Origin: Xiheibacterium sp038325765
GTDB taxonomy: Bacteria; Myxococcota_A; Polyangia; Nannocystales; Nannocystaceae
Assembly: GCA_038325765.1 (NCBI GenBank)
Contig: JBBQJI010000016.1
Location: 1-64,000 of the forward strand
Reading direction: 5' to 3'
DNA length: 64,000 nucleotides
Shown: positions 16,328 through 23,176 of the stretch, in pieces
Numbering within the stretch: position 1 is the first letter of the stretch
How the letters are laid out: each line of letters begins with the position of its first letter
Program-made: the position numbers and the translations under genes
Notes under the pieces: generated by a model
Databases searched by the model: none
The model's input: the letters and a program-made list of their open reading frames with translations, nothing else
Told to the model about the DNA's origin: nothing

Positions 16328-17341
16328 ATGCAGGATACGAACACGATCGCCCGCAACTGGCGCGACCTCATTCGGCCGAAGAAGCTCGAGGTCGAAACCG
16401 AGAGCCTGACCGACAACTACGGCAAGTTCACATGCGAGCCGCTCGAGCGCGGCTACGGCATCACGCTCGGCAACAGCCTGCGTCGTGTGTTGCTCTCGTC
16501 GCTGCAGGGCGCCGCGATCACCACGGTGCGGATCGAGGGTGCGCTCCACGAGTTCACCACGATCGAGGGCGTCGTCGAGGACGTCACCGACATCATCTTG
16601 AACATCAAGGCGCTGCGCCTACGGATGGACGACTCCACGCCGCGCACGCTGACGATCGACAAGCAGGGTGAAGGGGAGGTCAAGGCCAGCGACATCCAGT
16701 GTCCGACCGGCGTGACCGTGCTCGAGGGCGAGCAGCACGTCGCGACGCTGTCCAAGGGCGGCCATCTGCGGATGGAGCTGACCTGCGAGATGGGGCGCGG
16801 CTACGCCACGGCCGATCAGAACAAGCGCGAGGGGATGCCGATCGGCGTCATCCCGATCGACAGCCTGTTCTCGCCGATCCAGAAGGTGAACTACCGCGTG
16901 ACCAACGCTCGCGTCGGTCAGCGCACCGACTACGATCGCCTGGTGCTCGAGGTCTGGACCGACGGTTCCGTGCGTCCCGACGACTCGGTGGCCTTCGCCG
17001 CCAAGATCCTCAAGGAGCAGCTGTCGATCTTCATCAACCGCGAAGAGATCGAAGAGGCCGCGACGGCGGAGCCGACCGAGGAGGACAAGCTCAACGAGTA
17101 CCTCTGGCGCTCGGTCGACGAGCTCGAGCTCTCGGTGCGCTCGGCGAACTGCCTGCAGAACGCCAACATCCACTACATCGGCGACTTGGTGCAGAAGACC
17201 GAGGCCGAGATGCTGAAGACCAAGAACTTCGGCCGCAAGTCCCTGAAGGAGATCAAAGAGATCCTCGCGCAGATGGGACTGTCGCTCGGAATGAAGATCC
17301 CCAACTGGCAGGGCCCGCCGCCCGTCCGTGAAGAGAGCTGA
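16328..17341 (+). CDS. rpoA: RNA polymerase subunit alpha
   Basis: 337-residue alpha subunit. The N-terminal assembly domain has GNSLRRVLLSSLQGAAITTV and IDSLFSPIQKVNYRV. The C-terminal promoter-contact domain follows a linker at about residue 245 and has LELSVRSANCLQNANI, then MLKTKNFGRKSLKEIKE. Normal length. It is preceded by GGGTGACGGGATAG and followed 3 bp later by rplQ. Confidence 0.98.
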   Translation: MQDTNTIARNWRDLIRPKKLEVETESLTDNYGKFTCEPLERGYGITLGNSLRRVLLSSLQGAAITTVRIEGALHEFTTIEGVVEDVTDIILNIKALRLRMDDSTPRTLTIDKQGEGEVKASDIQCPTGVTVLEGEQHVATLSKGGHLRMELTCEMGRGYATADQNKREGMPIGVIPIDSLFSPIQKVNYRVTNARVGQRTDYDRLVLEVWTDGSVRPDDSVAFAAKILKEQLSIFINREEIEEAATAEPTEEDKLNEYLWRSVDELELSVRSANCLQNANIHYIGDLVQKTEAEMLKTKNFGRKSLKEIKEILAQMGLSLGMKIPNWQGPPPVREES

Positions 17342-17344
17342 CCC

Positions 17345-17749
17345 ATGCGCCATCGCGACGCAGGCCGTAAGTTCGGCCGCAACAGCACCCACCGCAACGC
17401 CATGTTCCGCAACATGGTGACCTCGCTGCTCGACCACGGGCGCATCAAGACCACCGAGCCCAAGGCCAAGGAACTGCGTCGGTTCGTCGAGCGCACCATC
17501 ACCCGCGGCATCTCGGTGCAGGCGCTGGTGGCGAAGCCGTTCGAGGACCGCTCCAAGGAAGAGCATGCGCAAGTCGTCCACGCCTACCGCATGGCGGCCC
17601 GCATGGTTCGCACGAGTGAGGCCCTGGAGAAGCTCTTCAAGGAGGTCGCGCCGCGGTTCAAGGACCGCGCCGGCGGCTACACGCGGATCGTGAAGACCGC
17701 GCCGCGTGCCGGCGACGGTGCGCCCATGGCGATCATCGAGCTCGTCTGA
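17345..17749 (+). CDS. rplQ: Ribosomal protein L17
   Basis: 134-residue L17. It begins MRHRDAGRKFGRNSTHRNAM, with LLDHGRIKTTEPKAKELRRF and the C-terminal GGYTRIVKTAPRAGDGAPMA. Last gene of the ribosomal supercluster; a GC-rich palindrome follows. Confidence 0.97.
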   Translation: MRHRDAGRKFGRNSTHRNAMFRNMVTSLLDHGRIKTTEPKAKELRRFVERTITRGISVQALVAKPFEDRSKEEHAQVVHAYRMAARMVRTSEALEKLFKEVAPRFKDRAGGYTRIVKTAPRAGDGAPMAIIELV

Positions 17750-17803
17750 GAGAGCGACAGCGATCGGCTGGGGGAACGTTCCGCCGGGCTGTGCCCGGTG
17801 GGA

Positions 17804-17822
17804 GGGGACCGGGCCGGTCCCC
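17804..17822. terminator. Palindromic hairpin after rplQ
   Basis: GGGGACCGGGCCGGTCCCC is nearly perfectly self-complementary, 54 bp after the rplQ stop. An A-rich stretch (CAGAAATA) follows on the plus strand. Likely marks the end of the alpha operon before the export-gate genes. Confidence 0.4.
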
Positions 17823-17909
17823 CAGAAATACTGAGTCGCAGCGGGGTCCCGGTTGGGGGCCCCGTGGGTTTGGTTTCGCGAGTTTCTTGGTGGCGGTGGC
17901 GACGGTGCC

Positions 17910-17915
17910 TACCGT
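17910..17915 (+). promoter_or_regulatory. TACCGT candidate -10 for the fliO-like gene
   Basis: A TAnnnT hexamer ends 6 nt before the ATG at 17922, suggesting a leaderless start for the export-gate operon. Confidence 0.3.
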
Positions 17916-17921
17916 ATCGCC

Positions 17922-18269
17922 ATGGCACTTCTCGCCGCCTCGCAGGCGCTGGTCCTCGTGGAGCTGGGGCTCGTCGTCGGGCTGCTCGCCGGTCTGCTGA
18001 CTTGGCTGGGTCGTCGCGCGCGCGCGGTCGACCCCGGCGTGCTGCGCACGATTCGGCTGTCGCCGCAGCACATCGTCTACGTGGTGGCGATCGAAGATCG
18101 CAGGCTGCTGCTCGGGGCGGGTCCTGGGGCTGCGCCGGGGCTCATCTGCGATCTCACCGAGAAACCCCGGCCCGGCCGCGAGACCGGTCCACGGGCCGAG
18201 CCCGGGCCCGCCGGCGCGACGATCGGCGCCGGCAGCCGCTCACGCACGGGCTGGGATCACGGTGGCTGA
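17922..18269 (+). CDS. FliO-like membrane protein
   Basis: 115 residues. One N-terminal membrane segment (ALVLVELGLVVGLLAGLLTW) is followed by a small cytoplasmic domain with IRLSPQHIVYVVAIEDRRLL then LGAGPGAAPGLICDL. This matches the FliO pattern of a helix then a short beta-rich domain reading rLp..rsl.vVev..r.lLlG.t......l.el. FliO chaperones assembly of the FliP ring. The tail is Gly/Pro/Arg-rich. It overlaps the next gene (FliP-like) by 8 bp. On its own the match is weak; the operon context carries the call. Confidence 0.6.
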   Translation: MALLAASQALVLVELGLVVGLLAGLLTWLGRRARAVDPGVLRTIRLSPQHIVYVVAIEDRRLLLGAGPGAAPGLICDLTEKPRPGRETGPRAEPGPAGATIGAGSRSRTGWDHGG

Positions 18270-18876
18270 GAGCGGCGGGTGGACGTGGGCCGCGATCGCG
18301 GTGCTCGCGGTCCTGCCGGTGTTGCTGACGGCCGCCACGGCCTTCGCGAAGTCGTCGGTGCTGCTGGGTGCGGTGCGCGTGGGGCTGGGCGCCGAGGCGC
18401 TGCTCTCGGTGCCTGTCGCGTTCGCCCTCGCGGTCGTCCTGACGGCGGTGGTGATGGCTCCGACCGCGGCTGCGGTGCTCACCGAGATCGACGCGGCCGG
18501 CGGCGTGGAGGCGCTGGGCGGCGCACCGCCGTCGGCGTGGTGGGACGCGCTCGAACCGTGGCGGGCGTTCTTGCACAGACACGCGGATCCGGGGGAGCTC
18601 GAGTTCTTCGCCGAGGCGCAGGGCAGGGCGGTCGGCGATCCGCTGGTCACCGTGCCGGCGTTCCTCCTCACCGAGCTGCGGGAGGCGCTGACGATGGCGG
18701 TCGTGGTGCTGGTGCCGCTGGTCGTCGTCGATCTGCTCGTCGCCCAGGCTGCGGCGCTGTTGGGGATGAACCAGCTGCCGGTGGCGGTGGTGTCGGTGCC
18801 ACTCAAGCTGCTGCTGTTCCTGGCGATCGATGGCTGGACGGTGGTGGTGGGCGGACTGCTCGCGGGGTATCGATGA
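18262..18876 (+). CDS. fliP: FliP/SctR-family export gate protein (divergent)
   Basis: 204 residues with about four membrane helices. The first half reads AVLPVLLTAATAFAKSSVLL then GAVRVGLGAEALLSVPVAFA, aligning with the FliP block LP.lLl..TSFtRi.iVLsllRqaLG...P.N.vL.gLALfLT. A periplasmic loop (residues about 80-130) and helix follow. The C-terminus MNQLPVAVVSVPLKLLLFLA then IDGWTVVVGGLL matches the LPlKL.lFVlvDGW signature. FliP forms the pentameric core of the type III export gate. GTG start at 18262; its stop overlaps the next ATG. Very Ala/Val-rich and divergent. Confidence 0.75.
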   Translation: MAESGGWTWAAIAVLAVLPVLLTAATAFAKSSVLLGAVRVGLGAEALLSVPVAFALAVVLTAVVMAPTAAAVLTEIDAAGGVEALGGAPPSAWWDALEPWRAFLHRHADPGELEFFAEAQGRAVGDPLVTVPAFLLTELREALTMAVVVLVPLVVVDLLVAQAAALLGMNQLPVAVVSVPLKLLLFLAIDGWTVVVGGLLAGYR

Positions 18877-19142
18877 CGTCGGCGGTGCAGCTGGTGCACG
18901 ACGGCTTCGCGCTGGTGCTGGGGATCGCGCTGCCGATGCTCGCGGCCGCCCTCGCCGGGGTGCTCGCCGCGGCGATCGTGGGTCGCGCGGTGGGCCTGCA
19001 GGATCCGGCGAGCTCCACGGTCGCCCGCGCGCTCGCCATGCTCGTCGCGATCGCGGTGCTCGGGGCCGCGTGGGCCGAGCAGGTGCGGGGCTTTGCCGCG
19101 TCGTCGTGGGCGACGCTCGGCGCCGGGGCGCCGCTGCCGTGA
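18873..19142 (+). CDS. fliQ: FliQ/SctS-family export gate protein (divergent)
   Basis: 89 residues with two membrane helices, the FliQ size and topology. LVLGIALPMLAAALAGVLAA matches the P-l-L...vvG.li first helix. The hairpin loop GRAVGLQDPASSTVARALAM matches the FQAaTQIqE.TLsFiPKl loop, and LGAAWAEQV matches lgpWm...l. FliQ wraps around FliP in the gate. Coupled on both sides by 4-bp overlaps. Confidence 0.72.
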   Translation: MTSAVQLVHDGFALVLGIALPMLAAALAGVLAAAIVGRAVGLQDPASSTVARALAMLVAIAVLGAAWAEQVRGFAASSWATLGAGAPLP

Positions 19143-19897
19143 GCGCGCTGGGGCTCGCCGCGGTGCAGCTCGGGGCGCTGGCGTGGGCGCGATGGTTCGC
19201 GTTGCTGGTCGTGCAACCGCTGCTGCGCGTCGGCGTGGGCGCGCAGTGGTGGACGGTGGCGGCCGCGCTGGCCGCGGTGATGGCGCTCGGTGACGCGACC
19301 GGTGTGGCGGCGCTACCGGCCGCCCTGCCGCTGGCGATCTTCGTGCAACGCCTGGGCGCCGAGCTGGCGCTGGGCGCCGTCATCGGCGTGTGTCTGTCGC
19401 TCGGTGGCCACGCCGTCCACGGGGCTGCGGCCGTGCCCGCGGCGGTGCTGCGCGTTCCCCCGGGGCCGTGGGGTGCCTTGGTGGCGGCCCTCGTGGTGGG
19501 CGCGGCGTTCGAGCTGGGTCTGCACCACGCGGCGATGGTCTCGGGCGCAGCGCTGCGCGATGCGTTCGCGATCGGCGATGTCGGCGGCGCGCTCGCCCAC
19601 GCCGAGACGATCGTCGCGCGGCTGCCGACGTGGCTCGCGGGCATGACCGTGCTCGGCCTGGCGCTCGCGACCCCGGCGCTGCTGGTGACCGCCGCCACCG
19701 AGCTCGCCGCGGCGGCTGTGGCCCGCGGACCGGGGGCCGCGGCTGCGCTGGCGCAGGCGGCCGTGGCGACGCTCCGGCTCGGCGCGGTGCTCGTCGCGCT
19801 CGGGGCGTCTTTGGCGATCGATCTGCACAGCTGGGCCGCGGCCGCGCTGCCGGTCACCGGCGCCGGCGTCGATCGCCTCGCACCGGGGGATCGCTGA
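19139..19897 (+). CDS. fliR: FliR/SctT-family export gate protein (divergent)
   Basis: 252 residues, at least six hydrophobic segments, typical of FliR/SctT which completes the gate with FliP and FliQ. WARWFALLVVQPLLRVGVG resembles the early R.......P.f....vp....i family block. ELALGAVIGVCLSLGGHAVH matches the conserved E...G..iG....l.f.a...aG block, and ALATPALLVTAATELAAAAV matches the late f.lalP.la..ll.e.alg...R stretch. GTG start at 19139 overlaps the fliQ stop. The gene order fliO-P-Q-R is the flagellar order, which supports each weak match. Confidence 0.7.
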   Translation: MSALGLAAVQLGALAWARWFALLVVQPLLRVGVGAQWWTVAAALAAVMALGDATGVAALPAALPLAIFVQRLGAELALGAVIGVCLSLGGHAVHGAAAVPAAVLRVPPGPWGALVAALVVGAAFELGLHHAAMVSGAALRDAFAIGDVGGALAHAETIVARLPTWLAGMTVLGLALATPALLVTAATELAAAAVARGPGAAAALAQAAVATLRLGAVLVALGASLAIDLHSWAAAALPVTGAGVDRLAPGDR

Positions 19898-19960
19898 GGG
19901 CGGACGCACCGCTCGCTGACGAGGCCGGCCCGCCGTGCGATGATCCGGCGGGTGCCGACG

Positions 19961-21301
19961 ATGCGATGGGCGCTGCTCGCCGGCTTGGTGATCGCCTGCG
20001 GCGCCGATCGGCCGCCGCCATCGCTCGATCGCCTTCGGCAGCCCACGGGACTGCACCTCTCGCACGAGGGCCGCTGGGCGTACGTCAGCAACGGCAACTG
20101 GGATCGCGGCGAGACCGGCGGCGGCATCCTCGTGCTCGATCTCGAGGGGCTCGACGCCGACCTCGCCACGGCGCCCGGCGAAGGCGCGCCGACGACCGCG
20201 AGCCCGTGCCGCGAGGCCGACGGGCGATTGTCGTGCCGCGCCGCGCACATGATCGTGCCGCGCGCGGGGCGGGGCATCGGCAGCGCGGTGGGCAACCTGG
20301 TCATGGATCGGCCCAGCGGAGATGCCGGCGCGTCGCGTCTGCTGACCATCCAGCGCGCGCCCGCAGCGGTAGTGTGGTTCAGCGTGACCGTGGGCCCCGG
20401 GGGTCCGGTGCTCGACTGTGGCCGTGACTTCGACGGTGGATGCGACGCGGTCCACACCATCGTGCAGGCGCTCGAGCGGCCCGACGTCACGCTCGCTGCC
20501 AACCCCTCGCGCGTGGTGCTCGACGATCAGGGCTACCGGTTCGCCTACGTGCCGCACCTGCTCGGCGGATCGTTGTCACTCTTGGCGCTCGACGGTGAGC
20601 TCGGGCCCGAACTCGTCGACGTGTCGTCGGGCTTCTTCCGCACCGATCCGTTCGAGAACACCGAGTTCGCCGGCGGCTTCGGCGTGGCGTCGCGACCCTG
20701 CGATGCCGCCGCTCCGCCCACCGCGAGCCGCGAGTGTACGCGGCCGGTGCTGTACACGAGCCAGCGCTTCTTCCCGTCGATCCGCCGTTTCGGCGTCGCG
20801 CCTGGCCTCGACGTCTTGGTGCCTGGCACCGAGACGTCGGTGGCGCAGATCAACCCCACCTCGGTCGTGTCGGTGCCGTTCATGGGCGATCTGGCGTTCG
20901 AGGATCCGCGCGCGGGCACCTCGCTGCTGGTGGTGCAGACCTCGCCCGCGGCTCTGCTCCGGATCGACACCAGCATCGGCGAAGACGATGATCCACGGGA
21001 CGTCGTGCGTGGCGCGGTGCCGCTGTGCGAGCAGCCGAACCTGCTCGCGGTGCATCGCCCCGAGGACGCCGAGGCGCTCGCGCTGGTGACCTGCTTCGGC
21101 GAGGGGTTGCTCGCGGTCGTCGGTCTGTCGAGCTTCCGCGTGCTGCAGACCATCGAGCTCGGCGCCGGCGCCAACGAGATCGCGATCGATGCGGCGCGGC
21201 GACGTGCTCTGGTCGCGAACACCCTGGACGATTCGATCTCGGTAGTCTCGCTCGACCACGCCGATCCGCGATTTCTCACCGAACTCGCGCGCATCGAGTG
21301 A
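19961..21301 (+). CDS. Lipoprotein with YncE-like beta-propeller
   Basis: 446-residue secreted lipoprotein: MRWALLAGLVIACGA has a short hydrophobic segment and a lipobox VIAC. The mature part reads as a surface-exposed propeller with repeats such as GRWAYVSNGNWDRG, GYRFAYVPHLLGGSLSLLAL and RRRALVANTLDDSISVVSLD, the style of YncE/lactonase propellers. Two conserved Cys pairs (CREADGRLSCRA, CDAAAPPTASREC) suggest disulfides. Upstream in-frame start at 19940 is possible. It follows the FliR-like gene by 63 bp. Function unknown. Confidence 0.75.
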   Translation: MRWALLAGLVIACGADRPPPSLDRLRQPTGLHLSHEGRWAYVSNGNWDRGETGGGILVLDLEGLDADLATAPGEGAPTTASPCREADGRLSCRAAHMIVPRAGRGIGSAVGNLVMDRPSGDAGASRLLTIQRAPAAVVWFSVTVGPGGPVLDCGRDFDGGCDAVHTIVQALERPDVTLAANPSRVVLDDQGYRFAYVPHLLGGSLSLLALDGELGPELVDVSSGFFRTDPFENTEFAGGFGVASRPCDAAAPPTASRECTRPVLYTSQRFFPSIRRFGVAPGLDVLVPGTETSVAQINPTSVVSVPFMGDLAFEDPRAGTSLLVVQTSPAALLRIDTSIGEDDDPRDVVRGAVPLCEQPNLLAVHRPEDAEALALVTCFGEGLLAVVGLSSFRVLQTIELGAGANEIAIDAARRRALVANTLDDSISVVSLDHADPRFLTELARIE

Positions 21302-21422
21302 GGCGCACCGCGGACCTCGCCCCGTGGCCCTGTGCGGGCCAGCGTCCTGGCGGAACGGACCCGCGTGGGCCCGAGGGCGCCTGCCGCTCAAGCCCAGGGC
21401 CCCGCGCGCCGAATCCACGGGC

Positions 21423-22094
21423 GTGTCGCGCCTGCTGCCTCGCCGTGCCCCCATCTGGCGCCTCGCCCTGTGCCTGGTCCCCGCTGTCGGGTGCGACGCG
21501 ACGAACTACGTCGAGGGGGTGGTGCAGTGGCGGAGCGCCGACGGGGTCTATGGCGTCGAGTACGTCACTCCGCCGTGGGAGGTCGTCGAGGACGATGGGG
21601 TCGGGCTCCGGCTGGAGATCGCGCCGGAGCTCTTCGGCGCCGCGCTGCAGGGATCGCCGCCGACCCACGTGCTCAGCCTCGGCCCGGTCGACGCCGAGGA
21701 TGTCGTCGCTGATCTGCTGCCCGAGGGTGTCGCGGTCGAGGACGCCATGGCGCCGGATGCCGACACTGACACCGGCGCTGTTCCCGATGACGGTGGCAGC
21801 TGGCGGTTGCCCGATATCGACCTCGCGGAGCCCCGCCTGGTCGCGCTCGCCGAGCTCGACATGCTCGTGACCGAACGCCGCGCCGATCTCGTCACCGAGC
21901 TCGCGCAGGGCGAAGGGCCCGGGGCGCCGTGGTCGTACGAGGTCGTGCTCGCACCGGGGGTGTTCGTGCGCGGCGACTACTTCGAGGACGACGGTCGCAC
22001 CATCCGCGCGCTGTTCGGCTCGTTGTTCACGCTGACCGACGGCGATGTGTCGCAGATGGCGGCGACGATCACCGTGGGCGGTGCGAGGCGATGA
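21423..22094 (+). CDS. Putative lipoprotein, unknown function
   Basis: 223 residues from the GTG at 21423. Basic start VSRLLPRRAPIWR, hydrophobic LALCLVPAV, then GC as a relaxed lipobox. The mature protein is acidic with a Thr/Asp spacer and two alternating beta-rich halves (DGVYGVEYVTPPWEVVEDDG; FVRGDYFEDDGRTIRALFGS). I recognise no family. An in-frame GTG at 21324 would bury the signal, so I prefer the later start. The stop overlaps the next ATG. Confidence 0.6.
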   Translation: MSRLLPRRAPIWRLALCLVPAVGCDATNYVEGVVQWRSADGVYGVEYVTPPWEVVEDDGVGLRLEIAPELFGAALQGSPPTHVLSLGPVDAEDVVADLLPEGVAVEDAMAPDADTDTGAVPDDGGSWRLPDIDLAEPRLVALAELDMLVTERRADLVTELAQGEGPGAPWSYEVVLAPGVFVRGDYFEDDGRTIRALFGSLFTLTDGDVSQMAATITVGGARR

Positions 22095-23137
22095 TCCCGA
22101 TGATGCCGATGAGCGCGACGATCGCCGCGCTCGCGTCCGTGCTGCTGGTCGGCCCCCCGAAGTTGCCGCCGATAGGCGGCCGTTCGGTGCCGCCGTCCGA
22201 GAGCCCCGGTCCGACGGCGCCCGCGCCAGCCCCTACGTCAGGAGCGTCCGGCGGCGCTGCGAAGCCGCCCGCCGCCGCGAAATCCCGCGTGCCGCCGCCT
22301 CCGCCCGCCGCGCCCGAGCCCCCGCCGAAATCCCCGCCCGCCGCGCCCGAGCCGGGCGCCCCGGGCCCCGAGCTGCTCGCCGATGGACCTGGCGGCGCCG
22401 CGATCACGCAGCCGCGCCTGCCCGGCGGGCGCCCGACGACGACGCGATCCTCTCCGCCGGTCGCGCCGGCACCGAACCCCGCGGGTGCGCTGCGCCTGGT
22501 CTCGTCCGACGAGCTCTCGCAGTGGGATCGCGACGACGTGGCGCGGTCGAAGGCGCCGGTGGCGAGCACCGCGAAGCCAGCCATCACGCGCGAGCCCACG
22601 GTCGTGCGCACCGCCGTGCCCGCTGCCGACGACGGTCGCCCGCGGTTTCGCCGTGGCCCGAATCCCCCCGAGCGCTCGGCGGCATTCGTGCTCGGCTACC
22701 GCTACTTCCGCATCCAAGACGCGCTCGCGCGGCCGCAGGACTGGCATCTCGCCTCCATCGAGGTGACGCCGCTTCGTCGGTACGTCCGCCTCAACCTGAT
22801 CACCGAGTTCGGCATCGAGGGCGGCGAGGCGGCGGCGTCAGGCGATCGCGCGGACATCCTGCTGATGGAGCGGCTGGGCCTCGGCATGCAGTATCCGCAC
22901 TTCGTCACGCCGTTTCTCGAGTTCCAAGGCGGGGTCGGTGGCGCGCGCGTCGAGCTGTTCGGTCGCAACGACATCGCGCTGCTGTACACGCTCGGCCTCG
23001 ACGCCGGCGCGCAGTGGGCGGTGGGCCGCGTGCTGTTCCTGCACGCGGCGGTCGGTTGGATCCGACCGACGTTCGTGTGGCAGGGTCGCACCGCTTCGTA
23101 CGATCGCGTCGCGCTCAAGGTCGGCTTCGGGTTCTGA
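22091..23137 (+). CDS. Pro/Ala-rich protein with C-terminal outer-membrane barrel-like domain
   Basis: 348 residues. A short hydrophobic N-terminus (MIPMMPMSATIAALASVLLV) is followed by about 130 residues of Pro/Ala linker, which could span the periplasm. The last 150 residues (from about residue 196, AFVLGYRYFRIQDAL) alternate polar and hydrophobic strands and end VALKVGFGF with a terminal Phe, the usual outer-membrane beta-barrel ending. Coupled to the preceding lipoprotein gene. Function unknown; surface anchoring is inference. Confidence 0.65.
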   Translation: MIPMMPMSATIAALASVLLVGPPKLPPIGGRSVPPSESPGPTAPAPAPTSGASGGAAKPPAAAKSRVPPPPPAAPEPPPKSPPAAPEPGAPGPELLADGPGGAAITQPRLPGGRPTTTRSSPPVAPAPNPAGALRLVSSDELSQWDRDDVARSKAPVASTAKPAITREPTVVRTAVPAADDGRPRFRRGPNPPERSAAFVLGYRYFRIQDALARPQDWHLASIEVTPLRRYVRLNLITEFGIEGGEAAASGDRADILLMERLGLGMQYPHFVTPFLEFQGGVGGARVELFGRNDIALLYTLGLDAGAQWAVGRVLFLHAAVGWIRPTFVWQGRTASYDRVALKVGFGF

Positions 23138-23176
23138 CGCGGGCGCGGATCGCCCTACGGGCGCGCTCGGGCCCGT

